64,000 nucleotides of DNA from UBA7803 sp041395905 (GTDB lineage: Bacteria; Pseudomonadota; Gammaproteobacteria; Pseudomonadales; Azotimanducaceae). Shown here one piece after another: positions 18,591 through 26,929 of the stretch (position 1 is the stretch's first letter; every line of letters starts with the position of its first letter). Where the stretch lies: the NCBI GenBank assembly GCA_041395905.1, contig JAWKZP010000008.1, positions 124,001 to 188,000 on the forward strand, in the 5' to 3' direction. A model generated the notes under the pieces. That model saw nothing but the letters and a program-made list of their open reading frames with translations. It had not been told where the DNA came from and did no database searches. A program made the position numbers and the translations under genes.

Positions 18591-18593
18591 AAT
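18588..18593 (+). promoter_or_regulatory. Possible -10 box of lipA (TAAAAT) placed for a leaderless transcript
   Basis: TAAAAT overlaps the beta-lactamase stop codon and ends 8 bases before the lipA ATG, so transcription would begin at or within a base or two of the start codon. No good -35 at 16-18 bases. The arrangement (hexamer, CGGGCGCC, ATG) closely matches TATAAT, CGCGCGCC, ATG at 25378-25394. Confidence 0.35.
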
Positions 18594-18601
18594 CGGGCGC
18601 C

Positions 18602-19624
18602 ATGAGCGACACGGTTAAGAGCGGCGAGAAGTTCCGGACCGAATCCGGCGTCACCGCCATCAAGGACGGCGTCAAACGCAATGCCGACGCGCAGCAGCCC
18701 GGCGGGCGCAAGCCGCCGTGGCTGCGGGTGCGCATCGGTGGCGGCGAACGCTATCAGGCCGTGCGCGAGACCGTAAAAACCCATCGCCTGGCCACGGTCT
18801 GCGAGGAATCCCACTGCCCCAACATCGGCGAGTGCTGGAACAACGGCACGGCCACCATCATGCTCATGGGCGCCGTGTGCACGCGCGCGTGCCGTTTCTG
18901 CGCAGTGGACACGGGCAACCCCAGGGGCCGGCTGGATCCGGACGAACCTGCGCACGCGGCGGAGTCCGTGCGTCTGATGGGGCTGCGCTACGTGGTGCTG
19001 ACTTCCGTGGATCGTGACGATCTGGCCGACGGCGGCGCGGCCCACTACGCCGCCTGCGTGCGCGCCATCAAGGCGCTGAATCCGCAGACGGCCGTCGAGG
19101 CGCTGACCCCGGATTTCTCGGGTGCACGGGCCGCCATCGAGACGGTGGTCGGCTCGGGCCTCGAGGTGTTCGCTCAGAACCTGGAGACCGTGCGCCGGCT
19201 CACCCACGTGGTGCGTGACCGTCGCGCCGGCTATCAGCAGACCCTGGACGTGCTGGCCCATGCAAAAGCCTGCCAGCCCCACGTGCTCACCAAATCCAGC
19301 CTGATGCTGGGTCTGGGGGAGGCGGACGCCGAGATCCGACAGGCCATGATAGACCTGCGTGAACATGCCGTGGACATCCTTACCCTGGGTCAGTACCTGC
19401 GTCCGACCCTGAACCACCTGCCCGTGGCCCGCTGGGTACACCCGGACGAGTTCCAGCGCTACCGGGAATGGGGGCTGGAGCTCGGTTTTCTGGAGGTGGC
19501 GTCCGGCCCGCTGGTGCGCTCGAGCTATCGCGCCGACCGCATTCTGGAGCAGAACAATCTGGGCCTGAACACGCCCTCTCCGCACCGGCCCGTCCGCGGC
19601 GACGTGCCCATCCGCACGCTCTGA
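18602..19624 (+). CDS. lipA: Lipoyl synthase (radical SAM)
   Basis: 340 residues. LipA inserts two sulfurs into octanoyl groups on lipoyl domains. Both clusters are visible: the auxiliary cluster CEESHCPNIGEC (Cys67, 72, 78) and the radical SAM CTRACRFC (Cys93, 97, 100). The conserved C-terminal RSSYRAD supplies the Ser ligand of the auxiliary cluster. Start at ATG 18602, as the family N-terminus is short and poorly conserved. lipB is not adjacent, unlike in many proteobacteria; the upstream neighbour is an OXA beta-lactamase. Confidence 0.96.
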   Translation: MSDTVKSGEKFRTESGVTAIKDGVKRNADAQQPGGRKPPWLRVRIGGGERYQAVRETVKTHRLATVCEESHCPNIGECWNNGTATIMLMGAVCTRACRFCAVDTGNPRGRLDPDEPAHAAESVRLMGLRYVVLTSVDRDDLADGGAAHYAACVRAIKALNPQTAVEALTPDFSGARAAIETVVGSGLEVFAQNLETVRRLTHVVRDRRAGYQQTLDVLAHAKACQPHVLTKSSLMLGLGEADAEIRQAMIDLREHAVDILTLGQYLRPTLNHLPVARWVHPDEFQRYREWGLELGFLEVASGPLVRSSYRADRILEQNNLGLNTPSPHRPVRGDVPIRTL

Positions 19625-19809
19625 AGCCCTGAATCCGCGCCGCGCGCGCCTGACTGCGACTACTGCCGACTTCTGCCGCTAACTGTCGATGCGCCGCGCC
19701 CGGGCGCTGCGCACCCTGTGTTTCTGCGCGATTCGCCATCGAACGCACAAACCCGTCCGCTGCCGAGGGCGCCGGGCATGACATCTGCACAAGACACAGG
19801 AGAGATGGG

Positions 19810-21072
19810 ATGCGTCGCACCGAACGACATCGGACGCAGATTCTGAGCGCGCTCACGCTGATCGGGCTGCTGCTGGCTGCCCCCGCGAGCGCCGGGATCT
19901 TCGACAAGATCAAGCAGAAGGCACGGGAGATCGTGCAGGAAGCGGCCCCGGAGCTGCCCGTGGACGAGATCCAGCTGCCCGGCACCGAAACAGCGCCGGA
20001 TCAGAGCTCCCCGAGTCAGAGCTCCGGCGACGCAGCCGCTGCACCTGCCGCGCCCCATGACGAGGCCGGCTCACAACCCTCGACCCCGCAGCCGGGCAAG
20101 GCGGTGGCGCCCCCTGCCAAGTCGCCCGCCGTCGCGGTGGGCGCCTCCGCAAAGTCGGAACCGTTGATCAACTCCACCGATTGGCTCATGCAGCGCTGGC
20201 CCTACGTCAGCACAGAAGGCTCGCCGGTCAGGGACGTCGTGCTGCGCGGGGCCTATCTCGGGCAGCCACTGCCGGAGGCACACCGGGCGCTGCTCGACGA
20301 GGGTTTCAGCTACGTCAGTCCGGGGCCGCTGTCGTACAACTATTCCATGCTGCTCATCGAGGCCGAAGGCCAGCAGCGCTGGGTGTCCTCCGCGGAGCAG
20401 AGCAATCTGATGCAGCTGCCGGGCTACCGCGTGATCCGGCGCCTGAGCATGACCCTGCACGTCGCCAAGCCGTCCGCGGAAATGCGCGCCGAGCTGCCCG
20501 CATATCCGGGCAACGGCTCGCCCGCGGCGATGCCGCCCACGATGCAGGACAAGGAGTCGCGCTACGTCTCCGGAATCGAGTACGCCATGGCCTTCATGGG
20601 CGGCGAAACGGTGAACTGGGACGCGCTCCGCGAGCAGGCGAAAACCCAGTACGGCACGCCCAATTACTCTGCCGCCGCCGCCGCCGGCAAGGTGCAGGGC
20701 TACTCCGCGGCGCACAGTCAGCCCACGTGGGTCGACGCCGGCCTGCTGCCGCGCGACCAGATCGCGCACATTCTCGATACCGCCCAACCCGAGCCCCCGT
20801 ACGACTCGATCCGTCAGATGCTCTGGTACGACCTGTTCAAGCCCGGAATGACGCAGAATCTCGCCTACAACAAACAGATCAGCGGAGGGCTCGACAACAT
20901 CATCGCCGCCCTGCGCGTGGCTGGCGCGCCGTACATGGTGGCGGGACCGAAAAACTCGGCCTTCGCCATCACCCTGCAGTGGGACTACCTGAAGAACGAG
21001 CGGAGCGTGCGCGACCTGTACGCGAAGGACCAGGCTATGGCCGCCCAGCCGGAAGCGAAGGTGACGTTCTGA
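19810..21072 (+). CDS. Secreted protein of unknown function
   Basis: 420 residues that I do not recognise. A Sec signal peptide (ILSALTLIGLLLAAPASA, cleaved near residue 28) is followed by a Pro/Ala/Ser-rich disordered stretch to about residue 115, then a folded part starting STDWLMQRWPYVSTEGSPV. This part holds conserved-looking aromatic motifs (YNYSMLLIEAEGQQRWVS, SRYVSGIEYAMAFMGGE, QMLWYDLFKPGM). It ends with QWDYLKNERSVRDLY. Start ATG 19810 has CAGGAGA upstream. It stands alone, convergent with the GNAT gene. Confidence 0.7.
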   Translation: MRRTERHRTQILSALTLIGLLLAAPASAGIFDKIKQKAREIVQEAAPELPVDEIQLPGTETAPDQSSPSQSSGDAAAAPAAPHDEAGSQPSTPQPGKAVAPPAKSPAVAVGASAKSEPLINSTDWLMQRWPYVSTEGSPVRDVVLRGAYLGQPLPEAHRALLDEGFSYVSPGPLSYNYSMLLIEAEGQQRWVSSAEQSNLMQLPGYRVIRRLSMTLHVAKPSAEMRAELPAYPGNGSPAAMPPTMQDKESRYVSGIEYAMAFMGGETVNWDALREQAKTQYGTPNYSAAAAAGKVQGYSAAHSQPTWVDAGLLPRDQIAHILDTAQPEPPYDSIRQMLWYDLFKPGMTQNLAYNKQISGGLDNIIAALRVAGAPYMVAGPKNSAFAITLQWDYLKNERSVRDLYAKDQAMAAQPEAKVTF

Positions 21073-21087
21073 AGGTCGCGCCAGCCT

Positions 21088-21630
21088 TCAGTTCCAGCCC
21101 GGCCAGGGCTGCAGCGGTGCATCGGGCAGCTCCTGTCGGATCGTGACCTGATCGTACTGCCGGAAACCGCGGGCCAGGTAGTTGGGCAGTGCCGCCGGGT
21201 GGTCCAGGCTGCAGGTGTGCAGCCACACCCGGCGCGCGCCGATCTGCCAGGCGCGCGCGACGGCATCGCTGAGCAGCGCTCCGCCCAGACCGCTGCCGAT
21301 GTAGGGAGGCTGCAGGCCGAAGTAGACGATCTCCACAGAGCCCGGATCGTCCGGCTCCAGCTCGAAGTAGCCGGCCGGTGCACCGCGCACATAGGCCACC
21401 CAGGTCTCGTGACCGGGGCGGCTGAGAGACTCCTGCCAGCGCGCACGCGACCAGCCGAGGCGGTCTTGCCAGACCCAGTCCGCGCCCACCGTCGCGTAGA
21501 GATAGCGGTTGTACTCCGGGGTCGGGTCTTCCACCTGCATGAGCTGGTAGGCCACGCGCGCCGGCTTGGCCGGGCGCAGCTGGCCCGGATCCAGGAGCTC
21601 GACGTAGGTGATGGTGACGTCCTGCTTCAC
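21088..21630 (-). CDS. GNAT family N-acetyltransferase
   Basis: 180 residues with the GNAT core: an acceptor half (YLYATVGADWVWQDRLGWSRARW), then VEIVYFGLQPPYIGSGLGGALLSDAVARAW, where the Q/R-x-x-G-x-G/A acetyl-CoA loop reads PPYIGSGLGG, and VWLHTCSLDHPAALPNYLARGFR. Start: GTG 21630 chosen; another GTG at 21654 abuts the upstream gamma-glutamyltransferase stop codon and would add 8 residues. The acceptor is unknown. Probably co-transcribed with the transferase upstream. Confidence 0.82.
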   Translation of the reverse strand: MKQDVTITYVELLDPGQLRPAKPARVAYQLMQVEDPTPEYNRYLYATVGADWVWQDRLGWSRARWQESLSRPGHETWVAYVRGAPAGYFELEPDDPGSVEIVYFGLQPPYIGSGLGGALLSDAVARAWQIGARRVWLHTCSLDHPAALPNYLARGFRQYDQVTIRQELPDAPLQPWPGWN

Positions 21631-21654
21631 GCGCTCATCCCGACGTGGCCGCAC

Positions 21655-23532
21655 CTACCAGCCGATGCCGTAGTCTTCGCCGAAATCACTCGAGCCGCCC
21701 TGAAACGTGCCCTGCTGCTGATCGAAGTAGATGGCGTTGATCGGGCCAGAAGTCCGATCGCGATACTCCGGAAGGTAACCCATCTTCACGAGCTCGGCGC
21801 GCACCCAGGCCGGCATGCTGTCGTTGAGCAGCACGCGTCCCGGCTGGGCGCGATGGTCGCCGAACGAGTTGCGCATCTGGAAGCTCCAGAAATTGGGCGC
21901 CTCCGCGGCTTGCTGCACGTTCATGCCGAACTCCACCATGTTGAGAAAGAACTGCACGAGGTTCTGATCCTGCGAGTCGCCGCCCTGCACGGCGAACGAC
22001 AGCAGCGGTTTGCCGTTCTCGAGCACCAGCCCGGGGGTCAGGGTGGCGCGCGGGCGCTTGCCGGGAGCGACCACGTTGTAGGGATTCTGGGCCGGATCGA
22101 GCACGAAGCTCTGCATACGCTGACTCATGCCGACGCCGGTACGGCCTGCGATCACCGCTGGAATCCAACCGCCCGACGGCGTCACGGACACCACCCAGCC
22201 TTCAGCGTCCGCTGCCTGAATCGACGTGGTGCCGGCGAGGAACTGCTGATCGTGCAGCTCGCTGTCCAGGCTCGCCTGCTGCCAGGGCGGCATGACGCCG
22301 GTGCCGGGATCCGCGGCGTTGGTCCAGCTGCGCAGATATTCCGTGAAGGGATTCTCCCCATGCTGATAGCGGTAGGGATCACCCGGTTTCACCAGCGGGT
22401 CGTTACGCTCGCCGTTCAGCCCGGCCAGGCGTGCCTTCGCATAGCGTTTCGACAGCAGCCCCTCCATGGGCTCTTCCGGCGGAAAGTAGGGATCGCCGTA
22501 GTAGAAGTCGCGGTCGGCGAACGCCAGGTTGAACACCTGATACAGGGTGTGCACGTAGCGCGCGCTGTTGTAGCCCAGCGCCTTGAGGTCCAGCTGCTCG
22601 AGCATGTTCAGCGCCTGCAGCATCACCGGCCCCTGAACCCAGCTGTCGAGCTTGTAGACCTCGAGACCTTTGTAGGTCGTCATGACCGGCTCTTCGATGT
22701 GCACCTGCCAGCTGGCGAGGTCCTCGAGCGTATGCAGCCCGCCGAGCTCCCGCGACGCGCGCACGAACTCCGCGGCAAGGTCGCCGCGATAGAAACGTTC
22801 GTAGGCGGCATGGATGGCCTCCTGACGGGACTTGCCCGCCGCCAGTGCCTCGCGCTCCGCACTGACCAGCTGATTCAGGGTCCGCTCCAGATCGGGCTGC
22901 TTGAACAGCTCGCCCGCGCGCGGCGCTTCCCGGGCATCGCCTTCGTGCACCAGAAACAGCTCGCGCGAGTACGGCCACTTGCGGATCTCCTCCTTCATGT
23001 TCTCGATGCTGTCGGCCGTCTGCGCTTCCATGGGGTAACCGCGCGCCATCTCGATGGCGGGCGCCAGCACTTCTGCGAGGCTCAGGCGCCCGTACTCGGC
23101 CAGCATCACCAGCAGCCCGCCCGGCGTGCCGGGCGTCACCGCCGCCAGCGGACCGTACTCGGGAGGAACAGCCATGCCGCGGGACTGGAAGAATTCGGGC
23201 GTCGCGCCGGAAGGCGCCACGCCGAGGGCGTTGATCGCGATGACCTTTTCGAGCCCGGGATGGTAGATCAGCGCCTGCGTCTCGCCGCCCCAGCTGAGCA
23301 CATCGAACATGGTCGCCGTTGCCGCCAGCATGGCGCAGGCCGCGTCCACCGCGTTGCCGCCGCGCTCGAACATCCTGGCACCCGCCGTGGCGGCCAGCGG
23401 TTTGCCGGTCAGGGCGATCCAGTGCCTGGCATGGATGATGGGCTTGCTGGTACGGGCCTGCACGCTGCTGCCGGCGGCGGTGGCCAGAAGCAGGGTGATG
23501 AGCACTGCCGTCGCTGCGCGTTGCATCGTCAT
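21655..23532 (-). CDS. Gamma-glutamyltransferase family protein
   Basis: 625 residues with a signal peptide (AATAVLITLLLATAAGSSVQA). The family opens with MFERGGNAVDAACAMLAATATMFDVLSWGGE and shows GTPGGLLVMLAEYG. The autocatalytic site should be the first Thr of the small subunit: here GTTSIQAADAEGWVVSVT, a TTS in place of the usual TTHxS. Late motifs are MQSFVLDPAQNPYNVVAPGKRPRATLTPGLVL and QGGDSQDQNLVQFFLN. Enzymes of this N-terminal nucleophile family cleave gamma-glutamyl amides such as glutathione in the periplasm, but the divergent active site leaves the substrate open. Start ATG 23532 avoids overlap with the divergent peptidase gene. Confidence 0.85.
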   Translation of the reverse strand: MTMQRAATAVLITLLLATAAGSSVQARTSKPIIHARHWIALTGKPLAATAGARMFERGGNAVDAACAMLAATATMFDVLSWGGETQALIYHPGLEKVIAINALGVAPSGATPEFFQSRGMAVPPEYGPLAAVTPGTPGGLLVMLAEYGRLSLAEVLAPAIEMARGYPMEAQTADSIENMKEEIRKWPYSRELFLVHEGDAREAPRAGELFKQPDLERTLNQLVSAEREALAAGKSRQEAIHAAYERFYRGDLAAEFVRASRELGGLHTLEDLASWQVHIEEPVMTTYKGLEVYKLDSWVQGPVMLQALNMLEQLDLKALGYNSARYVHTLYQVFNLAFADRDFYYGDPYFPPEEPMEGLLSKRYAKARLAGLNGERNDPLVKPGDPYRYQHGENPFTEYLRSWTNAADPGTGVMPPWQQASLDSELHDQQFLAGTTSIQAADAEGWVVSVTPSGGWIPAVIAGRTGVGMSQRMQSFVLDPAQNPYNVVAPGKRPRATLTPGLVLENGKPLLSFAVQGGDSQDQNLVQFFLNMVEFGMNVQQAAEAPNFWSFQMRNSFGDHRAQPGRVLLNDSMPAWVRAELVKMGYLPEYRDRTSGPINAIYFDQQQGTFQGGSSDFGEDYGIGW

Positions 23533-23606
23533 ACCGGATCCGGAGCCGCTTGCACGTGATCCGGGCATCATAGACCATCTGCCGCTTTCACTGGACCGCG
23601 AGCCCC

Positions 23607-24974
23607 ATGACCGATGCATTCGTAACCACCACCAGCGAGGCGGCCACACCCATCTGCCTGGTCAGCACCGAAGCGCTGGAGCGCTGGACGGAAGGGCTGC
23701 CGGAAACCGCGCAAGCCTGGCTGCGGCGCACCGGTTTTCAAGCGAAGCCCGGGCAGACGACCTGGCTGCCCGACGCCAGCGGTCTGCCGGCGTCCGTCGC
23801 GGTCGGCTGGGACGGTGCGGACAACCTGGCGACTCTGGGGGGGCTGCCGCGCACCCTGCCCCCGGGCGTCTATCGCATCGACGGACCGGTCAGCGAGCTG
23901 CAGCTGCTCGGCTGGGGCCTTGGCGCGTACCAGTATCAGCGCTACAAGTCCGCCGATCGCGAGCCGGCGCAGCTGTTGCTGCCCGCCGACGCAGACCAGG
24001 CATTCATCGCCGATGCCGTGGACGCGAGCAACCTGGTGCGCGATCTGATCAATACCCCCGCCGCCGACATGCTGCCTTCGCACCTCGCCGCCGAGGCCAT
24101 GGAACTGGCCGCGGTGCATGGCGCCGACTGCAGCGTAATCGTGGGTGACGAGCTGCTCGACCGCAATCTGTGCGCCATTCACGCAGTGGGACGCGCGGCC
24201 AGCGACGCGCCCTGCCTGATCGACATCACCTGGGGCGACTCCGCTCATCCCCTGGTGGTGCTGGTGGGCAAGGGTGTGTGCTTCGACAGCGGCGGGCTGG
24301 ACATCAAGCCGGCGAGCAACATGCGCACGATGAAGAAGGACATGGGCGGGGCCGCTCACGTCCTCGGCCTCGCGCAGCTGATCATGGCCCGGCAGCTGCC
24401 CGTGCGCCTGCGCGTGCTGATTCCGGCCGTGGAGAACGCCATCTCCGGCAACGCCTACCGTCCCGGTGACATCCTGCCCACCTACAAGGGCCTGACGGTG
24501 GAAATCGACAACACCGACGCCGAGGGGCGGCTGGTACTTTGCGACGCGCTGGCGCTGGCCGCGGAAGAAGAGCCCGCGCTCATGATCGACTTCGCGACCC
24601 TGACCGGCGCGGCACGCTCGGCCGTGGGCGCGGAGATTGCCGCGATGTTCAGCAACTCCGACGCCGCCGCGGAGGGCATCTACCGCTGCGGTGAGGCTCT
24701 CGACGACACCGTGTGGCGGCTGCCGCTGCATCAGCCCTACACCTACAAACTCGAAAGCAAGGTCGCGGACACCGTGAATTCCGCCAGCGTTCCTTACGGC
24801 GGCGCCATCACGGCCGCGCTGTTTCTGCAGAAGTTCGTCGGCGACGTGCCCTGGGTGCACTTCGACATCATGGCGTTCAACACCCGTGCGCGTCCGGGCC
24901 GGCCGGAAGGCGGCGAGGCCATGGCGATGCGCGCGGTGTACGAATACCTGCAGCGCAGTTTCGGGAGCAACTGA
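23607..24974 (+). CDS. Leucyl aminopeptidase family (M17) metallopeptidase
   Basis: 455 residues. The C-terminal catalytic domain carries VGKGVCFDSGGLDIKPASNMRTMKKDMGGAAH (catalytic Lys, metal-binding Asp residues), the M17 signature NTDAEGRLVLCDAL (Asp/Glu ligands and catalytic Arg) and IDFATLTGAAR. The N-terminal macro-like domain is shorter than in PepA. It is a cytosolic hexameric zinc or manganese exopeptidase by family. Its stop shares a base with the hisI start (TGATG). Together with the divergent gamma-glutamyltransferase it suggests peptide or glutathione turnover, by inference. Confidence 0.92.
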   Translation: MTDAFVTTTSEAATPICLVSTEALERWTEGLPETAQAWLRRTGFQAKPGQTTWLPDASGLPASVAVGWDGADNLATLGGLPRTLPPGVYRIDGPVSELQLLGWGLGAYQYQRYKSADREPAQLLLPADADQAFIADAVDASNLVRDLINTPAADMLPSHLAAEAMELAAVHGADCSVIVGDELLDRNLCAIHAVGRAASDAPCLIDITWGDSAHPLVVLVGKGVCFDSGGLDIKPASNMRTMKKDMGGAAHVLGLAQLIMARQLPVRLRVLIPAVENAISGNAYRPGDILPTYKGLTVEIDNTDAEGRLVLCDALALAAEEEPALMIDFATLTGAARSAVGAEIAAMFSNSDAAAEGIYRCGEALDDTVWRLPLHQPYTYKLESKVADTVNSASVPYGGAITAALFLQKFVGDVPWVHFDIMAFNTRARPGRPEGGEAMAMRAVYEYLQRSFGSN

Positions 24975-25375
24975 TGTTCCAGGAGCTGGAATCCGCGCCC
25001 GTGGACAGCGTACGGCCGCTGGCCGAGGTGCTGGGCCACATCCGCTTCAACGCCGACGGCCTGGTGCCCGCCGTGGCACAGGATGCAGGCAGCCGTGAGG
25101 TGCTGATGCTGGCATGGATGAACCGGGCGGCCATCGAGCGCACCCTTGCCGAGGGTTATGCCTGCTACTACTCGCGCAGCCGCGCGACCCTGTGGCGCAA
25201 GGGCGAGACCTCGGGACACCTGCAGGCGCTGCGGGAGCTGCGCCTGGACTGCGACGGCGACGCCATCCTGCTGCTGGTGGAGCAGACCGGTCCAGCCTGC
25301 CACACCAACCGCCCGAGCTGCTTCTATCTGAAGGTGGAGGGCCAGCAGGTGCGAGTGACCACGGCGCCACAGTGA
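24974..25375 (+). CDS. hisI: Phosphoribosyl-AMP cyclohydrolase
   Basis: 133 residues, the single-domain HisI. It opens the adenine ring of PR-AMP in histidine synthesis. Family motifs are VLMLAWMNRAA, YYSRSRATLWRKGETSGH, the metal site LDCDGDAILLLVEQ and GPACHTNRPSCFY with the zinc Cys residues. ATG 24974 overlaps the upstream peptidase stop by one base, so it is co-translated with an unrelated peptidase; no other his gene is in the window. A sigma-70-like promoter for the next gene starts inside its 3' end. Confidence 0.95.
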   Translation: MFQELESAPVDSVRPLAEVLGHIRFNADGLVPAVAQDAGSREVLMLAWMNRAAIERTLAEGYACYYSRSRATLWRKGETSGHLQALRELRLDCDGDAILLLVEQTGPACHTNRPSCFYLKVEGQQVRVTTAPQ

Positions 25376-25383
25376 CCTATAAT
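25355..25383 (+). promoter_or_regulatory. Consensus-like promoter of the cysS leader
   Basis: GTGACC (25355-25360, 4 of 6 to TTGACA), a 17-base spacer and a perfect TATAAT (25378-25383) just behind the hisI stop codon. Predicted start of transcription is near 25390, within about 2 bases of the leader ATG at 25392 and about 130 bases before cysS. Confidence 0.6.
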
Positions 25384-25391
25384 CGCGCGCC

Positions 25392-25436
25392 ATGAAGCAC
25401 CCGGTTCTGTACTGCTGTTCCTGCCCGCTGCGCTGA
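25392..25436 (+). CDS. Putative cysteine-rich leader peptide (uORF) of cysS
   Basis: A 14-codon frame, MKHPVLYCCSCPLR followed by TGA, with three Cys codons (TGC TGT TCC TGC at 413-424 of the 25 kb line). Its ATG sits 8 bases after a perfect TATAAT, so it would be read from a leaderless or nearly leaderless mRNA. The Cys codon region CTGCT (25412-25416) can pair with AGCAG (25436-25440), in competition with hairpin GCGCT/AGCGC (25430-25443), which covers the leader stop. That is the layout of an attenuator sensing Cys-tRNA charging, placed in front of cysteinyl-tRNA synthetase. No protein evidence; chance occurrence is possible. Confidence 0.4.
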   Translation: MKHPVLYCCSCPLR

Positions 25437-25470
25437 GCAGCGCGCCGCCGCCTGAGCCCGCGCCGCGGGC
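25430..25470 (+). promoter_or_regulatory. Hairpin-rich 5' untranslated region of cysS
   Basis: Two perfect short hairpins: GCGCT-gagc-AGCGC (25430-25443) and GCCCGC-gcc-GCGGGC (25456-25470). Neither is followed by a T run, so if they regulate, the mechanism would be Rho-dependent or translational rather than intrinsic termination. Confidence 0.35.
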
Positions 25471-25521
25471 CCCGCTCGTCGCGCCAACCCGATCAGAGCC
25501 AACGACACGACGGAACAGCCC

Positions 25522-26928
25522 ATGGACCTCTATCTGCACAATACCCTGAGCGGCCGCAAGGAACGCTTCACTCCCATCGATCCCCGGCGCGTCACCATGT
25601 ACGTGTGCGGGCCGACCGTCTACAACCTGGTACACATCGGCAACGGCCGCCCGGCCGTGGTGTTCGACGTGCTGTTCCGGCTGCTGCGTCTGCTCTATCC
25701 CGAGGTGGTTTACGCCCGCAACATCACCGACGTCGACGACAAGATCAACGCGGCCGCCCGGGCCAATGGCGAAGCCATACAGGTCCTCGCGGACCGCTAC
25801 GCAGCCGAGTACGAGCGTGACATCGCCGCCCTCGGTGTGCTCAGCCCGACCGTCGAGCCCCGGGCAACCGGCCACATCGCCGAAATCATCGACATGATCC
25901 AGGCACTCATCGAGCGCGGCCATGCTTACGAGGCGGACGGCCACGTGCTGTTCGACGTGCCGTCCGACCCGGAGTACGGCAGCCTTTCGCATCGCTCGCT
26001 GGAGGACATGCTGGACGGCGCGCGGGTGGAGGTCGCGCCCTACAAACGTGATGCCAAGGACTTCGTGCTGTGGAAACCCTCGGGTGACGACCTGCCCGGC
26101 TGGGACAGCCCCTGGGGCCGTGGCCGGCCCGGCTGGCACATCGAGTGCTCGGCGATGATCCGCAAGCACCTGGGTGAGCGCATCGACATCCACGGCGGCG
26201 GCTCGGACCTGACCTTTCCGCATCACGAGAACGAGGCGGCACAGAGTCGCTGCGCCAACGACAGCCCGGAGTACGTTCGCTACTGGCTGCACAACGGCAT
26301 GCTCACACTCGGCCAGGAAAAGATGTCCAAGTCTCTGGGCAACATCGTCACCATCCGCGAGCTGCTCGGTCACTATCCGGGCGAGGTGCTGCGCTACGCG
26401 CTGCTCTCCGGGCATTACCGTTCGCAGCTGGCCTGGTCGGAAGACCTGCTGATCCAGTCGCAGCGCAGCCTGGATCGCCTGTACCAGGCCCTGCGCGTGG
26501 CCGGTACGTCCGGCGGGGTGACGTCCGGGCGATTCGCCGATGCCGGGCTCGCGGCGTTTCCGCAGAGCGTGCTCGCCGCGCTGTGCGACGATCTCAACAC
26601 GCCGGAAGCGCTGGCGGCGCTGCACGGCCTGGCGCGCGACATCCACCAGAGCGACGATGCGCAGCGGCGGGCAGCGCTCAGCGATGCGCTGCTGGCCGGT
26701 GGCTGGCTGCTTGGCATCCTCGGCGAAGAGGCCGAGGCGCACTTTCAGAATCGCGGCGCCGCCACGGTGGATCGCGCAGAGATCGAACGGCTCATCCGCG
26801 CCCGCAATCAGGCTCGCCGCGATCGGGACTTTAAACGTGCCGACGAAATCCGCGACGAGCTGGCAGCACGCGGCATCGAGCTGGAGGACACGCGGGAGGG
26901 CACGCGCTGGAAGTCGAGCGAAGCCTGA
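25522..26928 (+). CDS. cysS: Cysteinyl-tRNA synthetase
   Basis: 468-residue class I synthetase that charges tRNA-Cys. YVCGPTVYN carries the zinc Cys, VHIGN (37-41) is the HIGH motif with Asn at the end, WHIECS and HHENEAAQS supply further zinc ligands, and KMSKS is at 267-271. The C-terminal anticodon domain ends with ARRDRDFKRADEIRDELAARGIELEDTREGTRW, typical of CysS. The mRNA leader is about 130 bases long with a cysteine-rich frame (see separate entries). The next gene starts one base after its stop. Confidence 0.97.
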   Translation: MDLYLHNTLSGRKERFTPIDPRRVTMYVCGPTVYNLVHIGNGRPAVVFDVLFRLLRLLYPEVVYARNITDVDDKINAAARANGEAIQVLADRYAAEYERDIAALGVLSPTVEPRATGHIAEIIDMIQALIERGHAYEADGHVLFDVPSDPEYGSLSHRSLEDMLDGARVEVAPYKRDAKDFVLWKPSGDDLPGWDSPWGRGRPGWHIECSAMIRKHLGERIDIHGGGSDLTFPHHENEAAQSRCANDSPEYVRYWLHNGMLTLGQEKMSKSLGNIVTIRELLGHYPGEVLRYALLSGHYRSQLAWSEDLLIQSQRSLDRLYQALRVAGTSGGVTSGRFADAGLAAFPQSVLAALCDDLNTPEALAALHGLARDIHQSDDAQRRAALSDALLAGGWLLGILGEEAEAHFQNRGAATVDRAEIERLIRARNQARRDRDFKRADEIRDELAARGIELEDTREGTRWKSSEA

Positions 26929-26929
26929 G

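Noticed and set aside
21199..23559. 786-codon plus-strand open frame
   Set aside because: It lies antisense to the gamma-glutamyltransferase gene, is rich in His, Arg and Gln with no family motif, and is a by-product of high GC in the third codon position.
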